Source: JANMDR01 sp031376425 (GTDB lineage Bacteria; Pseudomonadota; Gammaproteobacteria; Burkholderiales; Usitatibacteraceae). Taken from it: a DNA stretch of 37,276 bases. A model generated the notes under the pieces. The model ran no database searches and was not told the DNA's origin. It saw only the letters and a list, made by a program, of their open reading frames with translations. Location of the stretch: NCBI GenBank assembly GCA_031376425.1, contig JANMDR010000008.1, positions 1 to 37,276 of the forward strand, in the 5' to 3' direction. The first letter of the stretch is position 1; each line of letters opens with the position of its first letter. Below, in pieces: positions 16,181 through 25,371 of this stretch. The position numbers were made by a program, and so were the translations under genes.

Positions 16181-17503
16181 ATGCAAAATTACTTTCACGA
16201 TCTCGCCAACCTCGTCTCCACCTCTGCTCGCGCTGGTGAGGTCACATTTTTATGGCTGGCTGCAGAAACATCAGACTTCATTCGCTTCAATAAAAATGCC
16301 GTGCGCCAAGCTGGTGCCGTCAAACAGGTGGCAGTCACTCTCGCCTTGGTGGCAGGTGCCAAGCGCGCCGAAATGCGCATGATGTGTACCGGTGCGCTCG
16401 CGCATGACCAAGCTGAAATTAACAGCGCCATTGCCAGCCTGCGCAATGATGTGGCGATGGTGCCCGATGATCCTTATCTGCTTTACAACACCGCAGTAGA
16501 ATCAACGACGCATGTGGTGACCGGCAATGTGCCCGATGCCGATACGGTTATCAGTAACGTGATTGCCGCTGGGGATGGCACTGATTTAGTCGGCATTTAT
16601 GCTGGTGGCGCGATTTATCGGGGCTTTGCCAATAGCTTAGGCCAACGCAATTGGCACCATGTGGATAATTTTAATTTTGAATGGTGCCTGTATCACGCCG
16701 CTGATAAAGCCGTGAAAAGCAGCTACGCCGGTGCGGATTGGCAGCCCTCTGACCTGAACCAAAAGATGCAGTTTGCACGCCAGCAGCTAGCCAAGTTGAG
16801 TGCCCCCGCCGTTACTTTAAAGCCGGGTGCCTACCGCGCCTTTTTAACCCCATCTGCTCTGGGCGAAATCACCGATATGTTCAACTGGGGCGGCTTCGGT
16901 GTGAAATCACAACGCAATAAGCAAAGCCCGCTACAAAAAATGATTGACGATGGGCAGTCATTACACAGCAGCTTGTCATTGTCTGAAAACACGCGAGATG
17001 GCTTGGCACCCGCCTTTTCACAAGATGGTTATATTAAAGCGCCGCATGTTGCTCTCATCAAAAATGGGCGCATGGCCGATGCCTTGGTATCACCCCGTTC
17101 TGCCAAAGAATACGGCATTGCCACCAATGGCGCGAGTGCGCAAGAAAGTGGCGAATCCTTTGATTTGAGCGCTGGCACCTTAGCGCAGGCTGATGCGCTT
17201 AAAGCCCTAGACACAGGCATCTTCGTGGGCAATTTATGGTATTTAAATTTCAGCGACCGGATGAATTGCCGCATGACCGGCATGACGCGCTTCGCCACCT
17301 TTTGGGTAGAGAACGGCGAAATTAAAGCGCCGCTCAATGTAATGCGCTTTGACGACACCGCCTACAATATCGTTGGCGAAAATTTAATTGGCCTAACGGC
17401 AGAACGCGATTTTATGCCAGATTCAGCCAGCTATGGCGAACGCTCAACCGCATCGAGCCACCTGCCGGGAGCTTTAGTAAGTAGCTTCAAATTGACACTC
17501 TAA
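16181..17503 (+). CDS. TldD/PmbA family protein, non-catalytic (TldE/PmbA-type) partner
   Basis: The 440-residue protein has the PmbA/TldE-like fold signature RFNKNAVRQAG near residue 30, a middle IYRGFANSLGQRNWH segment, and the C-terminal FVGNLWYLNFSDRMNCRMTG block (about 343-362). There is no HExxxH motif, as expected for the subunit that forms a heterodimer with TldD. Its position right after the tldD-type gene supports one two-gene operon. Confidence 0.85.
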   Translation: MQNYFHDLANLVSTSARAGEVTFLWLAAETSDFIRFNKNAVRQAGAVKQVAVTLALVAGAKRAEMRMMCTGALAHDQAEINSAIASLRNDVAMVPDDPYLLYNTAVESTTHVVTGNVPDADTVISNVIAAGDGTDLVGIYAGGAIYRGFANSLGQRNWHHVDNFNFEWCLYHAADKAVKSSYAGADWQPSDLNQKMQFARQQLAKLSAPAVTLKPGAYRAFLTPSALGEITDMFNWGGFGVKSQRNKQSPLQKMIDDGQSLHSSLSLSENTRDGLAPAFSQDGYIKAPHVALIKNGRMADALVSPRSAKEYGIATNGASAQESGESFDLSAGTLAQADALKALDTGIFVGNLWYLNFSDRMNCRMTGMTRFATFWVENGEIKAPLNVMRFDDTAYNIVGENLIGLTAERDFMPDSASYGERSTASSHLPGALVSSFKLTL

Positions 17504-17550
17504 AAAGGGCTTTTTTGGCGCAAGGGTTTCAAGTGGGTTTAAGGAGTTAG

Positions 17551-19341
17551 ATGATGCCAAAATTATCATTACGTGCGTTATTGATCATTCCGTTTGTACT
17601 GTTAATTTTGATATTAACGGCAGTAGTTGCTTGGCTTTCATACGACGCATCGCAACGTACGGCGGTAAAGCTGATTGATAACCTAACGGTAGGCGTAGCA
17701 GATCGGGTGCGATCAGCGGTAGAACGCCATATGGCGCCTTCGCATCTGGTACTTGAAGCCGCTATTCCAAGCCTGCGTGATAATTTAGAAAGCCGCGTTG
17801 ATGCGGAATTGACCCTTGAAGCCATTGAAACAAAATTACGCGCCGCTACCCGCTTAAATTTAAACCCCAACAATTATATTTACTACGGCAATGTCGGCAA
17901 GCAGTTTGTTGGGGTTTCGCGCACCGACGATAATCAGCTTGAGTTACGGATCAAAACTGATCCCGCCAAGCCGCGCCAATTTTTTAGCGAACGCACTCAG
18001 AACAACGGGCAGAATAACGGGCAGGTCAACCTAGCACCCACCAAAACCCTGATCAAAACTGAAACCACCATCTATGATTCGCAAAGTAGGCCTTGGTTTA
18101 AAGCCGCTAGCGAAGCGAAAGCACCAGCGTGGACGCCCGTTTATACCGCCTTTTCAAGCAAAGACCTGATCACTACACTCGCACACCCTATTTATCGCCG
18201 TGACGGCACCTTAGAAGGCGTTTTGAGCACAGATGTGGCGCTCGCCAAGATCAATGAATTTCTCAGCTCTGTGCCAATTAGTGCCAACGGCGTTGCGGTA
18301 TTGCTCGAAGCCAATGGCGATATTATCGCCACCAGCAACGGCGCACCACTGTTTGTTGAAGTAGGCGGAACGAAGCAACGCTTGAATGCGGCAAAAAGCG
18401 ATAATCGCCTGATTCGTGAGGCTTATGCGCAGTTTGCCGCGCAGCTAAACGGTGCGCCATTGCTGGAACCCGTCATCCGCGATTTTGCACTCGATAAATC
18501 CATGGGTTTCTACGAGTTTGGCACCATTCATGCCACCTTGGATGATATAAGCGATCGCGCTGGACTAAAATGGTATTCCCTCGTGGCCGTACCGCACGAA
18601 GACTTTATGGCTGGTGCCCGTGGTTTTGCATGGCGTAGCGTCGTGCTCGGCTTGCTAGTCGCCAGCATTGCCATGCTGCTCGGCTACACGGTCGTAAACC
18701 ATCTGGCGCGTGACTTAAAAGTACTTAATGATGCTACCAAAGCCGTAGCCACTGGCCAAGCACCTGCCGCCCTGCCAATCGCACGAAATGATGAAATCGG
18801 CGATTTAGCGCGGCAATTTGAACGCATGCATATTGACTTGCAGGAGGATAAACTCACCGGTGCCGTCAACCGCGAAACCTTCACCCGCATCATGGCGCGA
18901 CGCTTCGGGGCGCAAGTGGGTGCCAATGCAGCGCCGATTCGCCAGTTTGCCTTGCTATTTATTGACCTTAATGAATTCAAAGCGATCAATGACATCCACG
19001 GCCATTTGATTGGCGATGAGGTGCTCATCGCCGTAGCCACCCGCACCCGTGAAGCATCACGGGCAACCGACATCGTTGCGCGTTTTGGCGGCGATGAATT
19101 TGTGGTGCTGCTAGATGATGTTGCCGATCACGTTAGCGCGGAGCAAGTAGCACAAAAAATACTCACCGCCATCAGCCAATTACTCGTGCTAGAAAACGGC
19201 ATTACCTTGACGATAACGGCGGCAGTAGGCATTGCCTTTTACCCCAACGACGGTGAAGATTTAGAATCCCTGTTAAAAGTGGCTGACGCAAAAATGTATC
19301 AACATAAAGGGCATCAACACCAAGGGCGCAGCAAAAAATAA
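17551..19341 (+). CDS. Membrane diguanylate cyclase (dCache-HAMP-GGDEF)
   Basis: The 596-residue protein would make cyclic di-GMP from two GTP. An N-terminal membrane segment (about residues 8-30) and a second one (about 355-378) enclose a periplasmic dCache-type sensor, with YDSQSRPWFKAA and VLSTDVALAKINEFL segments. A HAMP linker follows (IARNDEIGDLARQFERM), then a GGDEF domain with an intact RFGGDEF active site (GGDEF 513-517) and an RxxD inhibitory site (RATD) five residues before it, predicting product inhibition. An AAGGAG site at 17541-17546 fits the second ATG (17554) slightly better than the first. No EAL domain is present. Confidence 0.93.
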   Translation: MMPKLSLRALLIIPFVLLILILTAVVAWLSYDASQRTAVKLIDNLTVGVADRVRSAVERHMAPSHLVLEAAIPSLRDNLESRVDAELTLEAIETKLRAATRLNLNPNNYIYYGNVGKQFVGVSRTDDNQLELRIKTDPAKPRQFFSERTQNNGQNNGQVNLAPTKTLIKTETTIYDSQSRPWFKAASEAKAPAWTPVYTAFSSKDLITTLAHPIYRRDGTLEGVLSTDVALAKINEFLSSVPISANGVAVLLEANGDIIATSNGAPLFVEVGGTKQRLNAAKSDNRLIREAYAQFAAQLNGAPLLEPVIRDFALDKSMGFYEFGTIHATLDDISDRAGLKWYSLVAVPHEDFMAGARGFAWRSVVLGLLVASIAMLLGYTVVNHLARDLKVLNDATKAVATGQAPAALPIARNDEIGDLARQFERMHIDLQEDKLTGAVNRETFTRIMARRFGAQVGANAAPIRQFALLFIDLNEFKAINDIHGHLIGDEVLIAVATRTREASRATDIVARFGGDEFVVLLDDVADHVSAEQVAQKILTAISQLLVLENGITLTITAAVGIAFYPNDGEDLESLLKVADAKMYQHKGHQHQGRSKK

Positions 19342-19369
19342 GGGCATGCGTAGTGGAAGGAAATAAACG

Positions 19370-20887
19370 TTAAGCAACAACAACCGGTATTTTGCCGATT
19401 CTCGCCTGCCATTCCCGTGGCCCGGTTTTATGTACTGAGGTGCCTTCGGCGTCTACGGCTACGGTAACCGGCATATCGACTACATCAAATTCATAAATGG
19501 CTTCCATGCCTAATTCAGGGAAGGCTAAAAGCTTGGATGATTTGATGGCTTTGGATACTAAATAGGCGGCACCACCCACCGCGATGCAATACACGGCTTC
19601 GTGCTTTTTAATGGCAGCAATGCCGGTTACGCCGCGTTCCGATTTACCGATCATCCCAATTAAGCCAGTTTGCGCTAGCATGGCTTCGGTAAATCTATCC
19701 ATACGTGATGCCGTGGTGGGACCAGCAGGGCCTACGGCTTCGTCGCGCACGGCATTGACGGGGCCAACGTAATAGATAAAGCGGTTGGTGAAATCTACCG
19801 GCAATTTTTCACCCTTGGCTAACATGTCAGTCATTTTTTTATGCGCAGCATCACGACCAGTTAGAATTTTACCGGTGATGAGTAGGGTCTCGCCGGACTT
19901 CCATGTTTTGGTGTCAGCCTTGGTTAAAGTATTAATATTTACGCGGCGGCTAGATTTAAAATCGAGCGCTAGTTTAGGCCAGTCTTCCAAGGTTGGGGTG
20001 TGCAGATGCGCAGGGCCGGAACCGTCTAAAATAAAATGGGTATGGCGCGTCGCGGCACAGTTGGGCAAGAGGGCAACGGGCTTGGAAGCAGCATGGGTGG
20101 GGTAGTCAGTTACTTTTACGTCAAGCACGGTGGATAGCCCGCCTAAGCCCTGTGCGCCAATGCCTAGCGCATTTACTTTCTCAAAAATCTCTAGGCGTAA
20201 TTGCTCGGCACGGTTGCTCGGGCCTTTGGCCATCAATTGGTGAATATTGAACGGCTCCATCATCGCCCACTTGGCCATTAACATCGCTTTTTCAGGTGAG
20301 CCACCAATGCCTAGAGATAATAAGCCGGGGGGGCACCAATCAGCGCCCATCGTTGGCACCATTTGCAACACCCAATCGACAATATTGTCCGATGGCAGCA
20401 GCATGGCAAACTTTGATTTATTTTCGGAGCCGCCACCCTTGGCGGCCACAATCACCTCTACCGTATTGCCTGGCACTATTTCAATATGGGTCACACCGGG
20501 GGTGTTATCCATCGTGTTTTTACGGGCACCATCGGGGTCAATTAACATCGAGCCGCGCAGGGGGTTATTCACATCGGTATAAGCCCTGCGCACGCCTTCA
20601 TTAACCATTTGTTCCGGCGTCATTGGCCCTTCAAAACGCACGTCCATGCCCACGCGTAGAAAGGCGATGGCAATGCCGGTATCTTGGCAGATAGGCCGAT
20701 GGCCTTCTGCCGCCATGCGCGAATTGATGAGAATTTGCGCCATCGCATCCTTTGCCGCTGGGCTTTCTTCACGCAAATACGCCTCATGCAGCGCCTTGAT
20801 GTAATCCACCGGATGGTAGTAGCTGATGAACTGAAAAGCATCAGCTACGGATGCAATAAAGTCTTCTTGGCGGATGAGCGTGGTCAT
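19370..20887 (-). CDS. fumA: Class I fumarate hydratase (iron-sulfur)
   Basis: This TCA-cycle enzyme interconverts fumarate and malate using an oxygen-sensitive 4Fe-4S cluster. The three cluster cysteines are visible in PICQDTGIAIAF, GADWCPPGLLSLGIGG and LLPNCAATRHTHF. The C-terminal Fumerase_C domain includes VGPAGPTTASRMDRFTE and GKSERGVTGIAAIKKH. The 505-residue length matches the fused alpha-beta form (FumA/FumB type). It is the last gene of a leftward run with a UPF0114 protein, an acyl-CoA ligase and a C-C lyase. Confidence 0.94.
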   Translation of the reverse strand: MTTLIRQEDFIASVADAFQFISYYHPVDYIKALHEAYLREESPAAKDAMAQILINSRMAAEGHRPICQDTGIAIAFLRVGMDVRFEGPMTPEQMVNEGVRRAYTDVNNPLRGSMLIDPDGARKNTMDNTPGVTHIEIVPGNTVEVIVAAKGGGSENKSKFAMLLPSDNIVDWVLQMVPTMGADWCPPGLLSLGIGGSPEKAMLMAKWAMMEPFNIHQLMAKGPSNRAEQLRLEIFEKVNALGIGAQGLGGLSTVLDVKVTDYPTHAASKPVALLPNCAATRHTHFILDGSGPAHLHTPTLEDWPKLALDFKSSRRVNINTLTKADTKTWKSGETLLITGKILTGRDAAHKKMTDMLAKGEKLPVDFTNRFIYYVGPVNAVRDEAVGPAGPTTASRMDRFTEAMLAQTGLIGMIGKSERGVTGIAAIKKHEAVYCIAVGGAAYLVSKAIKSSKLLAFPELGMEAIYEFDVVDMPVTVAVDAEGTSVHKTGPREWQARIGKIPVVVA

Positions 20888-20905
20888 GACATTACTTTCA
20901 AAAAA

Positions 20906-21568
20906 TTAGTGATCAGATTTGCCGCCCGGTTTAGCAGCGTGCGGCATGATGCGGTCACATGCAGCAATTGCCATGGCGGAGAATAAAAACGCGAAGTGAA
21001 TTGCGGTTTGCCACAGCAATACTTTTTCATTGTAATTGTCGGCATTGATAAATGTTTTTAGCAAATGAATCGACGAGATGCCGATAATGGCCGTAGCCAA
21101 CTTCACTTTTAGCACGGATGCATTGACGCTTGAAAGCCATTCTGGTTGGTCGCGATGGTTCTGCAAACCTAGGCGCGAAACGAAGGTTTCATAGCCGCCC
21201 ACGATGACCATGATGATCTGGTTTGAAATCTTCACCACGTCAATCAGCGCTAGCACCACCAGCATGATTAAGGTTTCGTTTAGCGATTTTAGCAATACGT
21301 AACCCGTTACTTTTCCACCTGCGTCAATAATGGGGGTGCCCTTATAACCAACGCCTTCAACCAGCTTCATGATCGCTTCTTGGTTACCAAAAGCAGCTTG
21401 TACCAAATGCACCAGCTCCACCCAAAAATGCCCAACATAGACCACCTGTGCGACGATCAAGCCAATATACAAGGGCATTTGCAACCAGCGGCTGGCAAAA
21501 ATAAAGTTTGCCAAAATGTTTAGAACTAGAGGGCGCGAATCAGCTTGCGGATGGGGATTATTGGACAT
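20906..21568 (-). CDS. UPF0114 family membrane protein (YqhA/TIGR00645 type)
   Basis: The 220-residue integral membrane protein has about four hydrophobic segments, with the family signature FASRWLQMPLYIGLIVAQ near residues 25-42, then LIMLVVLALIDVVKISNQI and IVGGYETFVSRLG. The C-terminal tail is His/Lys-rich. The function of UPF0114 is not known. It lies 18 bp upstream of the fumarase gene in the same direction, a pairing that suggests co-transcription. Confidence 0.88.
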   Translation of the reverse strand: MSNNPHPQADSRPLVLNILANFIFASRWLQMPLYIGLIVAQVVYVGHFWVELVHLVQAAFGNQEAIMKLVEGVGYKGTPIIDAGGKVTGYVLLKSLNETLIMLVVLALIDVVKISNQIIMVIVGGYETFVSRLGLQNHRDQPEWLSSVNASVLKVKLATAIIGISSIHLLKTFINADNYNEKVLLWQTAIHFAFLFSAMAIAACDRIMPHAAKPGGKSDH

Positions 21569-21592
21569 TATGCAGGCTCATAAAAGAAAGGT

Positions 21593-23218
21593 TTAACTGG
21601 AGCGCGAGACCGACAACGCCGGTGCAATTTCGCGCCGGATGATTTTACCATTCTTGGTGCGCGGAAAATCCTTTGCCAAATAGACAATTTTTGGTGCCTT
21701 ATATGCCGCTAATTGCGCTTTGCCAAAAGCCAATAATTCATCTGCGCTCGTCGTGTCTCCCAGCTGGGTGATTACATAGGCTACTACCAGTAATTTATCG
21801 TCCCCCGCCGATTCGCCCACGCAGGCGCAATCAGCTACAGCGGGGTGGGCTTTTAGCACGCGTTCGATTTCATAGGGCGAAACCCGATAGCCGAAGCTCT
21901 TAATAATGTCATCACGACGGCCTAAAAACCAGAGGTAGCCATCGGCATCAATACGCGCATAGTCGCCAGTAAAAAACCAGCCATCGTGTTTATATTTGGC
22001 CGTTTCTTCGGCTAAATTCCAATAGCGCAAAAATAAGCCGGGGTCATTATCGGGCACACAAATCATGCCTTCATCACCGGCTGGCACTTCTTGCATGGTG
22101 TCGGGGTTAAGTAATTTTATCGCGTGCCCGGGCTGCGCAAAACCGGCGGAACCCGCGCGAATAGGGCGGTGTACGCTTTGCGAGAGGTAATAAGAAAATT
22201 CACTCATGCCCACGGCTTCGTAAATATCCATACCAAAACGCGCCCGCCAGGCGCTGAGCATGTCGTCCGATAAATGCTCACCCGCACTCATGCAAAAACG
22301 TAAGCTCGGAACATCAGCTTTGCTGGCGCTGGTTTTCTGCACGATCTGCCGATAGATGGTGGGCACGCCGATAAAAATGGTGGCGCTATGTTTAGCAATT
22401 AAACGCGTCCAAGTGTTGGCATCGTTTTTGCCCTCATGCACAATCACGGTTTTGCCACGATATAGAGGGTCCATCAGGCCGGAGCCGAGCACATAAGTCC
22501 AGTTAAATTTACCGGAATGCAAAATACGGTCCACTCGATTTTCATCAAAGTTAAACCAATAAGTAGAAGCAGGCATCCGCCCAATCAGCGCCCGATGGGC
22601 GTGCAAGACGCCTTTTGGATAGCCGGTGGTGCCGGAGGTATACACTAAGTAGGCAGGGTCATCGGCAGCGGTTTGTATAGGCGCATCACAATGCGTGATG
22701 GTGGCTAATTCGGCTTCTAAGGAGATGGCATTTAAAGAGTTTTCTGGCAATGCCGCGCCGCTCAATAGCGCTAACTGCAAGGTGCCTGCTTCAGCTAAGC
22801 TAGGCTGTAACTGCGCCCAAATTGCGGCATCAGTAACAATTACTTTAGCTTGAGAATCCTTAGCCAGATACAACACTTCCTGTGCGGTGAGCAAGGTAGA
22901 AGTGGGCACTGCGATACAGCCTGCTTTCATCGCGCCCAAAAATGCGGTGGGGTAGTCAATACTATTACTTAAGCGGATCAACACGCGCTCACCCACGCTC
23001 ACACCACGGTTACGCAATAGCTGCGCAAATTTAGTGGTGCGTGCAGCTAGCTGTGCATAGCTAATTTGCGTGGTGCCTAAATTGTCATCTTCAACAATCA
23101 TGGCAATGCGATCAGCCACCGCCGTGCCTAAGTGCGCGTCGGTACACGCTGTGCCAATGTTGAAGTGAGCGGGCACCGACCATTCCCATGCGGGATGATT
23201 TTCGATAGAAGTTGGCAT
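21593..23218 (-). CDS. AMP-forming acyl-CoA synthetase (benzoate-CoA ligase-like)
   Basis: The 541-residue ANL-superfamily enzyme activates a carboxylic acid to its CoA thioester via an acyl-adenylate. The AMP-binding loop reads YTSGTTGYPKGVLHAH (about residues 193-208). The adenine motif is in EAVGMSEFSYY, the hinge in WFLGRRDDIIKSFGYRVSPY (about 429-448), and the catalytic C-terminal Lys in FPRTKNGKIIRRE. The acid is not identifiable. GAGGA lies at good spacing before the ATG at 23218. It is flanked by a citrate-lyase-type enzyme, which suggests that the CoA thioester feeds or receives a C-C bond cleavage product. Confidence 0.9.
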   Translation of the reverse strand: MPTSIENHPAWEWSVPAHFNIGTACTDAHLGTAVADRIAMIVEDDNLGTTQISYAQLAARTTKFAQLLRNRGVSVGERVLIRLSNSIDYPTAFLGAMKAGCIAVPTSTLLTAQEVLYLAKDSQAKVIVTDAAIWAQLQPSLAEAGTLQLALLSGAALPENSLNAISLEAELATITHCDAPIQTAADDPAYLVYTSGTTGYPKGVLHAHRALIGRMPASTYWFNFDENRVDRILHSGKFNWTYVLGSGLMDPLYRGKTVIVHEGKNDANTWTRLIAKHSATIFIGVPTIYRQIVQKTSASKADVPSLRFCMSAGEHLSDDMLSAWRARFGMDIYEAVGMSEFSYYLSQSVHRPIRAGSAGFAQPGHAIKLLNPDTMQEVPAGDEGMICVPDNDPGLFLRYWNLAEETAKYKHDGWFFTGDYARIDADGYLWFLGRRDDIIKSFGYRVSPYEIERVLKAHPAVADCACVGESAGDDKLLVVAYVITQLGDTTSADELLAFGKAQLAAYKAPKIVYLAKDFPRTKNGKIIRREIAPALSVSRSS

Positions 23219-23277
23219 TACATCCTCGTGCGAATACGATTAAAAAAATGCTTATAAAAACTACGCAAAAAACAACG

Positions 23278-24408
23278 CTACAAAATCACGCCGTAAGGCC
23301 AGTTCTCACGCACTACCTGCGCTGGCAGTTTCTTCAGCACATCCATCGCGAACTGCGTATCTTCATCCGATAGCGCGTGCAATGCATGCGCACGTAACAG
23401 CGTTTGCAAGGCTTTACCGAACATGGGGGGGTCGAGCATTTCGCCGTTAAATTTAATGGCACCGCCGAGCAGCGCATCAGCCTCAATAGCGGCACGCAAA
23501 ATCGCAATTTTGGTGCGAATATCGGTAGGGCTTGGGGTGTAGGCCACCTTGCAGGGGTGAGTGTGGTAAGGGTGTATCACTTGCTTACCAGTCATGCCCA
23601 TCGCCGCTTCTTCACACGCATGTTTGTACACCACGCGGCTTTCTTCATCGCCATGCAAATCGAGCCAACGGCGCACATCATCGGGTTCCACAAAATTTTC
23701 TGGCATGGCAGAGCCGCCAATTAGCGTTTCTACCCCACCAATAACGCCCTTACCGGCAATACGGGCTTCAAACAAAATTTGGTGCATAAAATAGGCCAGC
23801 TCTTCAGTCCAGTGCCGTGGGGTAATTTGTATGCCCATCGCTTTGGAGAAGTCATGAATACCAAACACCACATGCTTCACGGTGCTGTATTGCATTAAAT
23901 CCGGTGCTATTTTTAGTGATTTTGGATGCTCAATAATCGGCTGAATCGTGATTTTATTATTCAGCCCCACCAGCACGGCCGATAAATCGCGAATTTCTGG
24001 AGAGCCGTAGGCTTCGCCCGCCTTCGCCAGCATCACCACATCAATATGGTCGGCCAGATCGCGTACCAGATGCAAATCCCGCTCATATTCATCAGTACGA
24101 AAGGGATTAATACGGATAGCTATCTGTACTTCTTTGCGACGCGGTAAGTCTGGCAGTTCGCGGCGTAACAGCTCGCGGGACATCTCTTTTTGCCGGCAAC
24201 CGTCTTCAAGATCAAATAACAGGGTGTGGGCAGTAGTGCCATAGGCGTGTTTTTTAAACCGCTGCGACGCTGCTTCTAAATCTTCGTAAATACCAAGACT
24301 AGGCGCATACTTAACGGGCGGATAATACATTTGAATACCGGGCCAATAATCGCCCAAGGTAGCTGCCGACGCAACTTCCGGTACAGCATTCATGTTTAGC
24401 AGGCTCAT
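23278..24408 (-). CDS. HpcH/HpaI aldolase / citrate lyase beta-type C-C lyase
   Basis: The 376-residue TIM-barrel enzyme belongs to the CitE/malyl-CoA lyase superfamily. Mg2+-binding acidic residues are seen in LLFDLEDGCR (about residues 63-72) and IQPIIEHPKS, with a substrate-binding IHDFSKAMGI loop, and VIHPYHTHP takes the place of the usual GKxxIHPxQ motif. Such enzymes split or form (hydroxy)acyl-CoA esters such as malyl-CoA or citramalyl-CoA; the actual substrate is unknown. It is longer than typical CitE (about 300), owing to N- and C-terminal extensions. AAGGAA precedes the ATG. Probably first gene of a four-gene leftward operon. Confidence 0.85.
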   Translation of the reverse strand: MSLLNMNAVPEVASAATLGDYWPGIQMYYPPVKYAPSLGIYEDLEAASQRFKKHAYGTTAHTLLFDLEDGCRQKEMSRELLRRELPDLPRRKEVQIAIRINPFRTDEYERDLHLVRDLADHIDVVMLAKAGEAYGSPEIRDLSAVLVGLNNKITIQPIIEHPKSLKIAPDLMQYSTVKHVVFGIHDFSKAMGIQITPRHWTEELAYFMHQILFEARIAGKGVIGGVETLIGGSAMPENFVEPDDVRRWLDLHGDEESRVVYKHACEEAAMGMTGKQVIHPYHTHPCKVAYTPSPTDIRTKIAILRAAIEADALLGGAIKFNGEMLDPPMFGKALQTLLRAHALHALSDEDTQFAMDVLKKLPAQVVRENWPYGVIL

Positions 24409-24595
24409 CGCAAAATTCCTTAAAAATAAAGGCAGGGCATGTTGTGCAAGGTAGTAAGTGTCATTTTTTTGACTTACTGAGCCTCCAGATTAACCCTTTT
24501 ACGAGTTGCGGTCAACAGGTCTTATAAAAGATATAAGATATATTAATGAAATAAATGCGAATATTTTTGATTATGCAATGACGACCAAAACACCG

Positions 24596-24640
24596 TTGCA
24601 AATGCTAAAAATTTAAACTAAACTAATTAAACTTAGTTTA
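24596..24640 (+). promoter_or_regulatory. Promoter and palindromic operator of the phd-vapC pair
   Basis: A candidate -35 TTGCAA (24596-24601) and -10 TAAACT (24619-24624) are 17 bp apart. The -10 overlaps an inverted repeat TAAACTAA (24614-24621) / TTAGTTTA (24633-24640). This layout fits autorepression by the antitoxin or toxin-antitoxin complex, as is usual for type II systems. Confidence 0.5.
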
Positions 24641-24652
24641 ATCTAGATAAAT

Positions 24653-24988
24653 ATGCGAACCATCAATATTCACGACGCAAAAACCCATTTGTCGCGCTTG
24701 GTCGAAGCGGTAATGCAAGGAGAAAGTTTTATTATTGCCAAGGCGGGTCGGCCAATGGTAATGGTAACGCGCATCGAAACCGACACTGTTAAGCCGAGTA
24801 GGCGGCTAGGGTTTATGGCCGGAGAGTTTAGCGTACCGGCAGATTTTGATTCCATGGGACAGTTGGAAATTGAGCAGCTATTTTTTGATGAAAACAACGC
24901 CAAGAATGGTGAAATTGCAGTAAAAAATTCAAAACCTAAGCAAGCAAGTACAGCAAAAAACCGGCCCGCAAAAAGAGGAGTGTTGTGA
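24653..24988 (+). CDS. Phd/YefM-type antitoxin of a VapC-like pair
   Basis: The 111-residue protein starts with the Phd fold MRTINIHDAKTHLSRLVEAV and IIAKAGRPMVMVTRI (about residues 26-40). This is the DNA-binding half that normally represses its own operon. Residues 60-82 (FDSMGQLEIEQLFFDEN) would cover the toxin. It then carries a basic, low-complexity tail of about 28 residues (KNSKPKQASTAKNRPAKRG) not found in most relatives, which usually end near residue 85. The stop overlaps the toxin GTG start by 4 nt, the usual translational coupling. Confidence 0.88.
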   Translation: MRTINIHDAKTHLSRLVEAVMQGESFIIAKAGRPMVMVTRIETDTVKPSRRLGFMAGEFSVPADFDSMGQLEIEQLFFDENNAKNGEIAVKNSKPKQASTAKNRPAKRGVL

Positions 24989-25371
24989 ACCTGCTGCTTG
25001 ATACCCATATTTTGCTATGGGCGGCAACAGAACCAGAGCGTATTCCGCCCGCAACACGCGACCTCATTGAAAACCCTGAAACAACCCTATTTTTCAGCGC
25101 AGCCAGTATTTGGGAAGTAGCTATCAAACGTGGTTTGCAACGCGAAGATTTTCAAGTAGACGCGCAATTATTGCGGCGTGGTTTGTTAGAAAATGGCTAC
25201 CAAGAATTAGTGATTACCAGCGCGCACGCGGCCTACGTGCAAGGTTTGGAAGCGATCCACAAAGACCCTTTTGATCGGCTATTAATCGCGCAGGCAACGC
25301 TAGAGGCGATCACTTTGGTGACGGGTGATGAAACTGTAGCGCGCTATTCTGGGCCGATTAGGAAAGCTTGA
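24985..25371 (+). CDS. vapC: PIN-domain ribonuclease toxin (VapC-like)
   Basis: The 128-residue PIN protein has the acidic residues expected for an Mg2+-dependent RNase: Asp6 in LLLDTHILLW, Glu in SIWEVAIK (about residue 45), Asp in DPFDRLLIAQA (about 93) and Asp in LVTGDETVA. VapC toxins cleave tRNA or rRNA loops to stop translation until bound by antitoxin. The start is GTG at 24985, within the antitoxin stop. The active site is intact. Confidence 0.9.
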   Translation: MNLLLDTHILLWAATEPERIPPATRDLIENPETTLFFSAASIWEVAIKRGLQREDFQVDAQLLRRGLLENGYQELVITSAHAAYVQGLEAIHKDPFDRLLIAQATLEAITLVTGDETVARYSGPIRKA

